From Verrucomicrobiota bacterium (GTDB lineage: Bacteria > Verrucomicrobiota > Verrucomicrobiia > Limisphaerales > JACRJY01): a DNA stretch of 33,644 nt. Location: NCBI GenBank assembly GCA_016235585.1, contig JACRJY010000070.1:1-33644 (forward strand), in the 5' to 3' direction. A program made the position numbers and the translations under genes. Shown piece after piece: positions 8,528 to 15,919 of the stretch (positions within the stretch are counted from its first letter, which is position 1; the number at the start of each line of letters is the position of its first letter). The notes under the pieces were generated by a model. That model ran no database searches and was not told the origin of the DNA. It was given only the letters and a program-made list of their open reading frames with translations.

Positions 8528-9778
8528 ATGTCGTTTCACACGCTTGGCCTTGAAGCCAGAATTTTGAAAGCCGTCCAAGAGGCCGGCTACACCGAACCCA
8601 CGCCCATCCAGACGGCGGCCATCCCGCCCATCCTCGCCGGGCACGACCTGATCGGCATCGCGCAGACGGGCACCGGCAAGACGGCGGCCTTCACGCTGCC
8701 CATCCTCACCAAGCTCGCCGCCGCCGCGCCCGGCCCGCGCCGCACGCGGGTGCTGGTGCTCGCGCCGACGCGCGAACTCGCCGTGCAGATTGATGAAAAC
8801 GTGCGCGCCTACGCCCGGCATCTGCCGCTCACGGTGGCGACGGTCTTTGGCGGCGTGGGCGAGCATCCGCAGATGAAGGCGCTCGGCGCGGGGACGGACG
8901 TGATCATCGCGTGCCCGGGACGGCTGCTCGACTTGATGGGGCGGCGGCACGGAAATTTCTCCGGGCTGCAATTCCTTGTGCTCGACGAGGCGGATCGGAT
9001 GCTCGACATGGGGTTCATCCCGTCCATCCGGCAGATCGTCCGCCAACTGCCGCAGAAGCGGCAGACGCTGCTCTTCTCCGCCACGCTCTCGCGCGAGATC
9101 GAGTCGCTCACGCACGAGTTCCAGCGCGCGCCCAAAACGATTCAGATTGGCCGCCGCGCGAACCCCGCCGACACGGTGACGCAGCTCATCTACGAGGTGC
9201 CGAAGCATCTCAAGCCCGCGCTGCTCGCGCACCTGCTGCGCGATCCGCAGATGGACATGGTGCTCGTCTTCTCGCGCATGAAGCACGGGGCCGACCGCAT
9301 CGCGCGCAAGCTGGAGCAGCACGGCGTCAAGACGGCGACGCTGCACTCGAACCGCTCGCAGAACCAGCGGCTGCGCGCGCTGAACGATTTCAAGTCCGGC
9401 GCGGTGCGCGTGCTGGTGGCGACGGACATCGCGGCGCGGGGCATTGACGTGGACGGCATCTCGCACGTGGTGAACTACGATTTCCCGATGCACCCGGAGG
9501 ACTACGTCCACCGCATCGGGCGCACCGGGCGCGCGCTGGCGATTGGCGACGCGATCAGTTTTGTCACGCCAGAGGATCAAAGTGATTTGCGCTCGGTGGA
9601 ACGGTTCATCGGGCGGGGTATCGTGCGGAAACGCGCGGAGGGTTTTGACTACCATGCGGCGGCGGAGGCGGCGACGCCCGATGAGCGGCGGCATCCGCGC
9701 GGCGGCCCGCGCCCCGGCGGACACGGTGGCCGCCCGCAGGGGAACCGCCGGCGCTTCGGCGCACGTTTCTCCCGGTGA
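8528..9778 (+). CDS. DEAD-box RNA helicase, RhlE-like, second copy
   Basis: This 416-residue RNA helicase carries all the core motifs: the Q motif (FHTLGLEARIL...YTEPTPIQ), AQTGTGKT, PTRELA, a GG motif, CPGR in place of TPGR, DEAD (VLDEADRML), SAT (FSATLS), VFSRMKHGAD, ATDIAARGIDV and HRIGRTGR. Its C-terminal tail (about residues 385-416) is rich in arginine and glycine (RGG and GGR repeats), which usually adds non-specific RNA affinity. The tail is longer and more basic than in the helicase at 5237-6469, so the two paralogues may differ in targets. The ATG at 8528 follows a pyrimidine-rich stretch with no Shine-Dalgarno. The 226 bp upstream holds only a weak inverted repeat (gcgtgaac at 8317-8324 with gttcacgc at 8335-8342). 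Confidence 0.92.
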   Translation: MSFHTLGLEARILKAVQEAGYTEPTPIQTAAIPPILAGHDLIGIAQTGTGKTAAFTLPILTKLAAAAPGPRRTRVLVLAPTRELAVQIDENVRAYARHLPLTVATVFGGVGEHPQMKALGAGTDVIIACPGRLLDLMGRRHGNFSGLQFLVLDEADRMLDMGFIPSIRQIVRQLPQKRQTLLFSATLSREIESLTHEFQRAPKTIQIGRRANPADTVTQLIYEVPKHLKPALLAHLLRDPQMDMVLVFSRMKHGADRIARKLEQHGVKTATLHSNRSQNQRLRALNDFKSGAVRVLVATDIAARGIDVDGISHVVNYDFPMHPEDYVHRIGRTGRALAIGDAISFVTPEDQSDLRSVERFIGRGIVRKRAEGFDYHAAAEAATPDERRHPRGGPRPGGHGGRPQGNRRRFGARFSR

Positions 9779-9829
9779 GTTTCAGGTTGGCCGTTTGTTG
9801 CGCCCGCCGGGCCATTCCCCGCCAGATTT

Positions 9830-12800
9830 ATGTTGAACCGCCTGCGCGGAAAAACTACACAAGGGCCGATGTCCGGCAGCGAGTTCAAGACCCTTCAAAC
9901 CCAGGCCACCCACGGCGATTCCGCCGCGCAGTTCCAGCTCGGCCTGCGGCTCATCAAGGGCGAGGGCTGCGCGCAGGACTACCGGACGGCGGTCAAGTGG
10001 CTCTTCAAGGCCGCCGAGGCTGGCCTGGCGGACGCGCAGTTCATGCTGGGCGCGCTGCATCAGCAGGGGCGGGGCGTTTCCAAAAGTCCGGCCAAGGCGG
10101 TGACTTTCTACGCCCAGGCCGCCGCCCAGGGTCATGCGGCGGCGCAGTTCAACCTCGGTTATTGCTATGAACTCGGCGAGGGCATTGGCAAGAACACGGT
10201 GCTGGCCCTGGATTATTACCGGCGGGCCGCCGCCCAGGGTGACGCCGACGCGCAACTGGCGTTGCGCGAACTGGAGGCCACGCTCCCCGCCGATGTCCTG
10301 GCCGGCCCCAAAAAATCCCCCGCCGAAAGCGCGACGGAAACCATGTCGCTCGTCCAGGCCGCCGCCGCCGGCGATGCCGCGTCGCAATACCGGCTCGGCC
10401 TGCGCTGCGCCAGCGGCAGCCCGGCCGAGCGCGACATGACCAAGGCCATCCGCTGGCTCCAGCGCGCCGCCGAGCAGGGCCACGTGGAGGCGAAGTTCGC
10501 GCTCGGCGTGATTTACTTCCGCGGCGAGGGTGTGGACAAGGACGCCGCCATCGCCGCGCGCTGGTATGCCCAGGCCGCCGCGCAGGGGCACGCCGCCGCG
10601 CAGTTCAACCTCGCCTACTGCTTCGAGGTGGGTGAAGGCGTGGAAAGGGATGAAACCTCCGCCCTCGACTGGTATCGCGCGGCCGCCGCGCAGGGCGATC
10701 CGGACGCCAAGGCGGCGCTGGAGGAATTGCTCCAGTCCCAGACGGCTAAAGCCGCCACCACGCCCGCCGCGCCGACCGGGGAAACGAAAGCTGCTCCTCC
10801 GTCCGGGGCGGTTGAGCCTGTTCCGCCGTCGCCGGTTGCACTGCCCGGTGCCGTGACGGCAAAACCGCCCCCGGCGGCGGAAGAAAAAATTTCCCTGCCG
10901 TCGCCGGCCGCCGCGCCAGCCGTTCCCCTGCCGGCGGAAGCTCTTGCGTCCGCCGAGAGCGGCATCAAGGCGGCGGTGAAGTGGCTCAAGGAGTCGGCGG
11001 AAAACGGCTCGGCGGAGGCGCAGTTCGCGCTCGGCGTCCTGTATCACGACGGCGAGAAAGTCGCGCGCGATGTCGCCGAAGCCGTCCAGTGGTATTCCCT
11101 CGCCGCGCGGCAGGGCCACCCGGTCGCGCAGTTCAACCTCGCCTGGTGTTACGAGAAGGGTGAAGGCGTGGAGAAAGATTTGGAGCAGGCCATCGCCTGG
11201 TATTCCAAGGCCGCCGAGAGCGGCGACGCCGGCGCCCAGGCCGCCGTTCAGGAACTCACGGGGAAAATTTCGCCCGCCGCCCCGCTGCCGGCGCAAACCG
11301 CCGCCGCGCCCGGCGAAGCCCCGGCTGCCATTCCCGCCGCGCTTTCGAAAACTTCCCCAACCGCCGCGGAGGAGGCGCAGGCCAAACTGTCCGAACTGGG
11401 CCAGGCCGCCGAGGCCGGCAGCGCGGCGGCGCAATACCAGCTCGGCCTTGCCTATGCGACGGGAGAGTTGGGGGAGAAGGATGCCGCCCTGGCCGCCGAA
11501 TGGCTCCGCGCCGCCGCCGAGCAGGGGCACGCCGAGGCGGAATATGCCTATGGTGTCCTGTGCCATCGCGGCGAAGGCGTGCCGCACAACCTCCTCGAAG
11601 CCGCGCACTACTTCCGCCGGGCCGCGCAAAAGGGCAACGCCGCCGCGCAGTTCAATCTCGCCTATTGCTACGAGACCGGTGAGGGCGTGGATCAGAACCG
11701 TTTCGAGGCGCTCTTCTGGTATCGCAAGGCCGCCGGGCAGGGCGACGAGGACGCCCGGCTGGCGCTCGACCAGCTCCAGAAGTCGTTGCGCGCCGAAGCC
11801 GAGGCCGCCGCCCGCGCCACGCAAGAATCCACCGCGCCCGCGATGGACACCGCCGACGCGGTGATTGATGACACGGCGGAAGAAGCTGTCATTGCCGAAG
11901 TCCCCGCGCCCGCGCCGATGGAGAAGGCTGCCGGGGAAGTGGCCGCAACAATTCCCGCCGAACCCGTGCCCGTTGAGCCGGTCGTTTCCACGCCGGAACC
12001 GAAGCTGGAAGTTGCTCCCGCACCGGTGGCCGCGCCGGAACCCGAACCCGTTATTCCCGCACCGACGATGGTTGAGCCCGTTGCCGTGACGCCCGAACCT
12101 GCGCCGCCCGCGCCCGTGCCGGAACCGGAACAGAAAGTGGAACCGGAAATTGCCGCGCCCGCCGCCGCGCCCGCCGACCCGCAGGGCGATTTCGATCAGG
12201 GCCGCAAACATCTTGCCGGCGACGGCGTGGAGCCGGACGCCGTGCTGGGCGCGATTTTGATCCAGAAGGCCGCCGAGGCGGGCCTGGCCGGGGCGCAGTT
12301 CGCGCTCGCGGAACTTTGCCAGCAGGGCATGGGCGTGCCGCAGGATTTCGCCGCGAGCCTCCAGTGGTTCGAGGCCGCCGCGCAGCAGAACCACGCGGAA
12401 GCCCAGTTCCAACTTGCCCTCCGTTGCGAACGCGGCGAAGGCGCGGCGCAGGACTTTGCCGGGGCGGTGAAGTGGTATCGCCGCGCGGCGGAGGGCGGCA
12501 TCCTCGCCGCGCAGTTGAAGCACGCCGCGTGCTACCGCGACGGACGCGGCGTGGCGGCGGACGTGGCCGAGGCGGCGGCGTGGTTTGAGAAGGCCGCCGC
12601 GCAGGGCGACCGCGACTCGCAGTTCGAGACCGGCCTGTGCTACCGCGACGGGCGGGGCGTCATCCAGGATCACGCCACGGCGGCGGAGTGGCTGGACAAG
12701 GCGGCCAAGCAGGGCCACGCCGAGGCGCAGTTCGCGCTGGCGAATTTTTACTGGGAAGGGCTGGGCCTGCCGCAGAATTACGCCGAGGCGTTGCGCCTGT

Positions 12801-13849
12801 TCCAGTCCGCCGCCGGGGCCGGGCATCGTGCGGCGCAGGCCAGCCTCGCCGCGTGCTTCGAGCAAGGCTCCGGTGTCCAGCGCGACGACGCGGAGGCCGC
12901 GCGGTGGTTTCGCAAGGCCGCTGAACAGGGCGACGCGCAATCAGAATTCAAGCTCGGCGTTCTTTGCGCCGAAGGCCGGGGCGTGCCGCAGTCGCACGCC
13001 GAGGCGGCGCAATGGTTCCGCCAGGCCGCCGAGCAGCGGCACGCCGGGGCGCAGTTCCAACTCGGCCTGCTGCACGAGCGCGGGCAGGGCGTGGCGCAGA
13101 ATTACGACGAGGCGTTCCGCTGGTTCCAGCGCGCGGCGGAGCAGGATTTGCCGGAGGCGCTGTTCCAGGTGGGCCGCTATTTTGACCAGGGCCGGAGCGT
13201 GGCGCAGGATTATGCGCAGGCCGCGCAGTGGTTCCGGCGCGCGGCGGACAAAGGCTCGCACGAGGCCGAGGCGCAGCTTGGTTTCTATTACGACCAGGGC
13301 GTGAGCGTGGCGCAGGACTACGGCCAGGCGGCGGTGTGGTTCCGGCGCGCGGCGGAAAAGGGCGTGGCCGAGGCGCAGAACCGGCTCGCGCACTATTATT
13401 ATCTCGGCCTCGGCGTGGCGGAGGACTTCGCGCTGGCGTTCAAGTGGTCGCTGCCCGCCGCGGAAAAGGGCTTTCTCGAATCCCAGGCCCGGCTGGGCCG
13501 CTGCTACGAGGAGGGGCGCGGCACCGCGAAGGATTTCTCCGAGGCCGTGAAGTGGCATCGCCGCGCGGCGGAACGGGCGCACTTGGAATCCATGTTCCGC
13601 CTCGGCCTCTGCTGCGAGGAGGGGCGCGGCGGCGCGGCAGATCCCGGCGAGGCCTACACGTGGTTCAATCTCGCCACCGCGCTTGGCTTCAAGCCCGCGC
13701 TGGCGGCGCGCGACCGCGCGGTGGCGAAACTGCCGCCGGCGGAAATCGCCGCGAGCCAGCGCCGCGCCACGGAATTGTATCAAACCTTGATCAAGAAACT
13801 CGCGGCGGAAAAGGCGGCGGCGCACAAGCTCAAGGGCGCTCGCAAGTAG
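9830..13849 (+). CDS. giant Sel1-repeat (SLR) protein
   Basis: This 1339-residue protein is built almost entirely of Sel1-like repeats, 36-residue helical pairs of the form AxxGxAxAQFxLGxxYxxGxGVxxDxxxAxxWxxxA that form protein-binding superhelices. I count about 26 units. The first half has four modules of two or three repeats, each ending in a near-identical unit (GHAAAQFNLGYCYELGEG and variants), separated by Ala/Pro-rich linkers near residues 152-170, 302-373, 475-515 and 653-783. The second half (about 784-1297) is an unbroken run of about 14 repeats. There is no signal peptide, so it is probably cytoplasmic. An alternative start is the ATG at 9869. Function is unknown; such proteins often act as scaffolds in signalling or envelope assembly. 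Confidence 0.88.
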   Translation: MLNRLRGKTTQGPMSGSEFKTLQTQATHGDSAAQFQLGLRLIKGEGCAQDYRTAVKWLFKAAEAGLADAQFMLGALHQQGRGVSKSPAKAVTFYAQAAAQGHAAAQFNLGYCYELGEGIGKNTVLALDYYRRAAAQGDADAQLALRELEATLPADVLAGPKKSPAESATETMSLVQAAAAGDAASQYRLGLRCASGSPAERDMTKAIRWLQRAAEQGHVEAKFALGVIYFRGEGVDKDAAIAARWYAQAAAQGHAAAQFNLAYCFEVGEGVERDETSALDWYRAAAAQGDPDAKAALEELLQSQTAKAATTPAAPTGETKAAPPSGAVEPVPPSPVALPGAVTAKPPPAAEEKISLPSPAAAPAVPLPAEALASAESGIKAAVKWLKESAENGSAEAQFALGVLYHDGEKVARDVAEAVQWYSLAARQGHPVAQFNLAWCYEKGEGVEKDLEQAIAWYSKAAESGDAGAQAAVQELTGKISPAAPLPAQTAAAPGEAPAAIPAALSKTSPTAAEEAQAKLSELGQAAEAGSAAAQYQLGLAYATGELGEKDAALAAEWLRAAAEQGHAEAEYAYGVLCHRGEGVPHNLLEAAHYFRRAAQKGNAAAQFNLAYCYETGEGVDQNRFEALFWYRKAAGQGDEDARLALDQLQKSLRAEAEAAARATQESTAPAMDTADAVIDDTAEEAVIAEVPAPAPMEKAAGEVAATIPAEPVPVEPVVSTPEPKLEVAPAPVAAPEPEPVIPAPTMVEPVAVTPEPAPPAPVPEPEQKVEPEIAAPAAAPADPQGDFDQGRKHLAGDGVEPDAVLGAILIQKAAEAGLAGAQFALAELCQQGMGVPQDFAASLQWFEAAAQQNHAEAQFQLALRCERGEGAAQDFAGAVKWYRRAAEGGILAAQLKHAACYRDGRGVAADVAEAAAWFEKAAAQGDRDSQFETGLCYRDGRGVIQDHATAAEWLDKAAKQGHAEAQFALANFYWEGLGLPQNYAEALRLFQSAAGAGHRAAQASLAACFEQGSGVQRDDAEAARWFRKAAEQGDAQSEFKLGVLCAEGRGVPQSHAEAAQWFRQAAEQRHAGAQFQLGLLHERGQGVAQNYDEAFRWFQRAAEQDLPEALFQVGRYFDQGRSVAQDYAQAAQWFRRAADKGSHEAEAQLGFYYDQGVSVAQDYGQAAVWFRRAAEKGVAEAQNRLAHYYYLGLGVAEDFALAFKWSLPAAEKGFLESQARLGRCYEEGRGTAKDFSEAVKWHRRAAERAHLESMFRLGLCCEEGRGGAADPGEAYTWFNLATALGFKPALAARDRAVAKLPPAEIAASQRRATELYQTLIKKLAAEKAAAHKLKGARK

Positions 13850-13860
13850 AAAGGGCAGGC

Positions 13861-14103
13861 TGTGTGTTTTACACTGATGGCCAAACTGTCGTGCGCCAGA
13901 TGCAACAGTTGAGCAAGACCCTGCTGGGCCACGCCGGCGGCATCCTCGCGTGGTGGAACCACCGCATCAGCAACGGCCGCATGGAAGGCATCAACAACAA
14001 AATCAAGACCCTGCTCCGCCAGACCCATGGCCTCCGCGACGAGCGCTTCTTCACCCTCAAACTTTACAGCCTCCATCATTCCAGACTCACACTTCTCGGA
14101 TGA
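13861..14103 (+). pseudogene. 3' remnant of an ISL3-like transposase gene
   Basis: The frame encodes about 80 residues that match the C-terminal end of ISL3-family transposases. The diagnostic stretch is AWWNHRISNGRMEGINNKIKTLL, followed by a RFFTLKLYSLH-like helix, and contains the glutamate of the DDE triad (E in MEGINNKI). Everything upstream, including the two aspartates, is missing. The fragment lies 11 bp after the Sel1-protein stop, and no start codon, inverted repeat or target duplication can be assigned. It is a dead remnant, and its presence shows that this spot has received insertions before. Confidence 0.75.
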
Positions 14104-14115
14104 ACCGAAAAACGG

Positions 14116-14472
14116 TTTCCACAACTGTCGGAAACGCTCCGCAAAGTATGAAAATGACGCCGACAAGTTTGGAAACCGCTCCGATACTTTGCAAAATGAC
14201 GCCGACAACTGTGAAAACGGCTCCGCTAAGTTTGGAAGCCGCTCCAATACTTTGAAAAATGCCGCCGCAAAGTATGGAAACGGCTCCGACAAGTTTGGAA
14301 ATGGCTCCGCAAAGTATGGAAGCCGCGCCGTTAAGTTTGGAAACGACGCCGGCAAGTATGGAAATGGCTCCGACAACTGTGGAAACCATTTCCACAGTTA
14401 GGAAAATGGTTTTGCAAAGTATAAAAATCATTTTGCAAGTTGCGGAAAACGCGCCAAAAACTGTGGAAACCG
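14116..14472. repeat. 17-unit tandem repeat with strict 21-nt period
   Basis: Seventeen consecutive 21-nt units run without a single insertion or deletion. Each starts mostly with ctcc or cgcc, has an 8-9-nt variable core, then ggaaa and two or three further bases. The cores are drawn from a few words: caaagtat (units at 14137, 14263, 14305, 14410), acaagttt (14158, 14284), acaactgt (14116, 14200, 14368) and taagttt (14221, 14326). Some units carry the reverse complement of a word (atactttg in the unit at 14179 and, less perfectly, 14242; acagtt at 14389). The period is a multiple of three, so several frames stay open. I do not call a gene here. The rest of 14104-14523 holds nothing recognisable. 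Confidence 0.85.
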
Positions 14473-14515
14473 CTGGTTTTCAATGGATTGCGGCGCAACT
14501 GTCTCTTTTTGCCCA

Positions 14516-14523
14516 TTTCCAAT
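14516..14523. repeat. target-site duplication, left copy
   Basis: The octamer tttccaat directly abuts the outer end of the left terminal inverted repeat. An identical octamer abuts the right end at 16918-16925. Eight base pairs is the duplication length known for the IS1595 family. Confidence 0.85.
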
Positions 14524-14546
14524 CGGGATTATGCACTTAACAAATG
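14524..14546 (+). repeat. left terminal inverted repeat of the IS1595-type transposon
   Basis: These 23 bp begin cgggattatgcactt and match the reverse complement of 16895-16917 at 22 positions; the single difference turns TTGACA into TTAACA. Confidence 0.88.
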
Positions 14547-14587
14547 CGGTCTGAATAATGAGTGATTCAGTCTCGCGGCGCGGAGTC

Positions 14588-14707
14588 CTACTTTTTCCGC
14601 TTGGCGAGCTTCTTGGCGGGTTTGACGCGCACGACGCGGCGCATGGCCTCATCAAAGCTCATGTCCAGCTTCAAACCTGCTGACTGTCTTTCCGGCTTCG
14701 TTTTCAC
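14588..14707 (-). CDS. possible 39-residue basic protein
   Basis: A GTG at 14707 would open a 39-residue, strongly basic peptide with the core SFDEAMRRVVRVKPAKK and a KRKK end. The FDEAMRRVVRVKP segment looks like the small, DNA- or partner-binding hypothetical proteins common in bacterial genomes, but I cannot assign a family. The frame stays open upstream to 14815, overlapping the divergent 215-residue gene, so the start is uncertain. It lies just inside the left end of the transposon. No Shine-Dalgarno is visible. This is a weak call, based only on the protein-like composition. Confidence 0.3.
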   Translation of the reverse strand: MKTKPERQSAGLKLDMSFDEAMRRVVRVKPAKKLAKRKK

Positions 14708-14743
14708 TTTACGCGAGCAGACTTTAGCATTTCTCTTTGCCGA

Positions 14744-15391
14744 ATGACACCAAAAATGGCGAAGGCGATGCAAGACCGCCTTGATGAAGATTCGCAGATT
14801 GAAAAGGAGCTTCAAAAATTCCGATCAATGGTTTCCCGTCGGTTGCCAAAAACACCAGTAATCGCCAGCATGGCGGCGGCACTTGCTCATGGACGCCCGA
14901 TAACTTCCGACAGTCTGAAATCCATTGCCGAGCAAGCCATTGAACTTTTTGAAATATGCGAAGCCGCCCGAAAAGGCAAGATTGACCGTCTCGCATTGTA
15001 TGCGCGTGCTCGCGCCAATGCGGAAGCCCGCCCAAAGCCGAAGAAATATCCGGTGAGTCTTGATGAATTTCTACGATTGGCGATGCCCGATAAAAAGAGG
15101 CCGGAAGATCGCATGAAGTATTACCGTGAATGGTTGCGGGGGTGTATTCGCACAAGCAAATATCTTGAAGCCAGTCCAATGCGCGATAAGGAATATGATT
15201 CCGTTCCAATCCCAAGCGATGAAGAGGTCGCTGCGGTTATTGCCAAAGATATTCAGAGCGGTTTTAACGAAGCTGCCTATGCAAATGCTTACGGTTTTTT
15301 CACGAAATGGATTCCGAAATATGCGGCTGAAAATCGCCGCGAACGCGCCAGCGCCGGGGCAAAGGGAAAATTGAAGAAAAAATCCGGTTGA
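14744..15391 (+). CDS. transposon passenger protein, unknown function
   Basis: This 215-residue protein is not recognised. It is charged and mostly helical in appearance, with a lysine-rich tail (GAKGKLKKKSG). It contains an alanine-rich helix near residues 40-50, SIAEQAIELFEICEAARKGK around 60-80 and EDRMKYYREWLRGCI around 120-135. There is no signal peptide or membrane segment, so it is expected to be cytoplasmic. The ATG at 14744 is preferred; an ATG at 14756 is possible. Composition is more AT-rich than the flanking chromosome. It lies wholly inside the IS1595-type transposon and ends 40 bp before a terminator hairpin, so it appears to be an independent passenger unit. It could relate to transposition control, but nothing in the sequence shows this. 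Confidence 0.65.
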   Translation: MTPKMAKAMQDRLDEDSQIEKELQKFRSMVSRRLPKTPVIASMAAALAHGRPITSDSLKSIAEQAIELFEICEAARKGKIDRLALYARARANAEARPKPKKYPVSLDEFLRLAMPDKKRPEDRMKYYREWLRGCIRTSKYLEASPMRDKEYDSVPIPSDEEVAAVIAKDIQSGFNEAAYANAYGFFTKWIPKYAAENRRERASAGAKGKLKKKSG

Positions 15392-15430
15392 CAGGGTTTT
15401 GGAATCGCAATTTTGAATTGAGCAACTTCC

Positions 15431-15453
15431 AACCTGCATCAAGCAGGTTTTTT
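15431..15453 (+). terminator. intrinsic terminator after the passenger gene
   Basis: A 7-bp perfect stem (aacctgc at 15431-15437 with gcaggtt at 15443-15449) and a 5-nt loop are followed directly by a T-run through 15453. It lies 40 bp after the stop of the 215-residue passenger gene on the same strand. Confidence 0.7.
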
Positions 15454-15595
15454 ATCTGCGCCAAGCACATTATTACGTGCATTTAGCACGATAAAACTTG
15501 AGCCAAGCAACATTCCGCCAGCGTATCAGTAAATTTCCCCGTGGTAATTCTATCTCGCGGACTCAAAAACCGCGTGACGGCAATTTGACATTTTA

Positions 15596-15674
15596 GACCG
15601 CCGTAGTTCCAAAGTCGCGCAAGCGATGCCCGCGCCGTGGGTATTTTTGAGTTGGAACTGCGGCGGTTCTTTTT
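15596..15674 (+). ncRNA. long hairpin with T-run, possible structured RNA or terminator
   Basis: The arms 15596-15612 and 15652-15668 pair over about 17 bp with only G-T wobbles as imperfections (gccgtagttccaa against ttggaactgcggc). They enclose a 39-nt loop and are followed by tctttttat. The strength and T-run suggest an intrinsic terminator or the end of a small RNA. No ORF is needed to explain this part of the 400-bp gap before the tRNA. Confidence 0.45.
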
Positions 15675-15732
15675 ATGCGTAGGAGAGCAACAGCGTGCCT
15701 AGATAGCCGAGTCTAGGGCGCGAAAAGAAAAC

Positions 15733-15776
15733 CGGCCTGCTGTGGTCAAGTCTTGGCTGACAACCACAGCAGGCCG
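15733..15776. ncRNA. 14-bp perfect hairpin just upstream of the tRNA
   Basis: A 14-bp perfect stem (15733-15746 with 15763-15776, core gcctgctgtggt/accacagcaggc) has a 16-nt loop and ends 16 nt before the tRNA. A smaller 6-bp hairpin (cctaga/tctagg, 15698-15717) precedes it. There is no T-run. It may be a processing signal for the tRNA precursor or part of a transcript leader; its role is unknown. Confidence 0.4.
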
Positions 15777-15792
15777 AGAGGCCTCAAAGGTA

Positions 15793-15876
15793 GCCAGCGT
15801 GGCGGAATCGGAAGACGCGCCCGGTTTGGAACCGGGTTCCCTAGCAGGACTGTGGGTTCAAATCCCGCCGCTGGCA
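15793..15876 (+). tRNA. class II, leucine-type tRNA with UGG (Pro) anticodon
   Basis: A complete cloverleaf can be drawn. The acceptor stem is GCCAGCG/CGCTGGC with discriminator A at 15876. T8 and G9 follow, then a 3-bp D stem (15802-15804 with 15816-15818) with A14 and GG. The anticodon stem CCCGG/CCGGG is perfect (15820-15824 with 15832-15836). A 15-nt long variable arm comes next, then a T stem GTGGG/CCCGC with loop TTCAAAT. CCA is not encoded. The D-arm text TGGCGGAATCGGAAGACGCG differs at only two places from E. coli tRNA-Leu as I remember it. The long variable arm and A73 are leucine features, yet the anticodon at 15827-15829 is TGG, which reads proline codons. It lies inside the transposon, 43 bp from the transposase stop. 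Confidence 0.85.
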
Positions 15877-15919
15877 CTACCAAAGAACGACCGCAAGCGT
15901 GCCACGGTTAGAAAAAGTT

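Noticed and set aside
8444-9724. 426-residue open frame opposite the second helicase
   Set aside because: Antisense shadow. The same kind of frame occurs opposite the first helicase (5246-6328), as expected from shared GC-rich codons.
9782-12940. 1052-residue open frame opposite the Sel1-repeat gene
   Set aside because: It is the antisense of a GC-rich repeated gene. The peptide is a low-complexity Arg/Gly/Leu repeat mirroring the 36-residue period, while the plus frame is a coherent known repeat family.
13780-14376. 198-residue minus-strand protein with PFPNLSE-type heptads
   Set aside because: The frame runs across the tandem repeat and the transposase remnant and into the Sel1 gene. It is best explained by the 21-nt period.
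14116-14472. CRISPR array
   Set aside because: Units are contiguous 21-mers with no repeat/spacer alternation, and no cas gene is near.
14116-14472. Diversity-generating retroelement variable region
   Set aside because: There is no reverse transcriptase in the window and no adenine-specific variation against a template copy.
15820-15836. Reading the tRNA as Ser(GGA) by shifting the anticodon loop one base
   Set aside because: The shift breaks the perfect CCCGG/CCGGG stem, and A73 is unlike tRNA-Ser.
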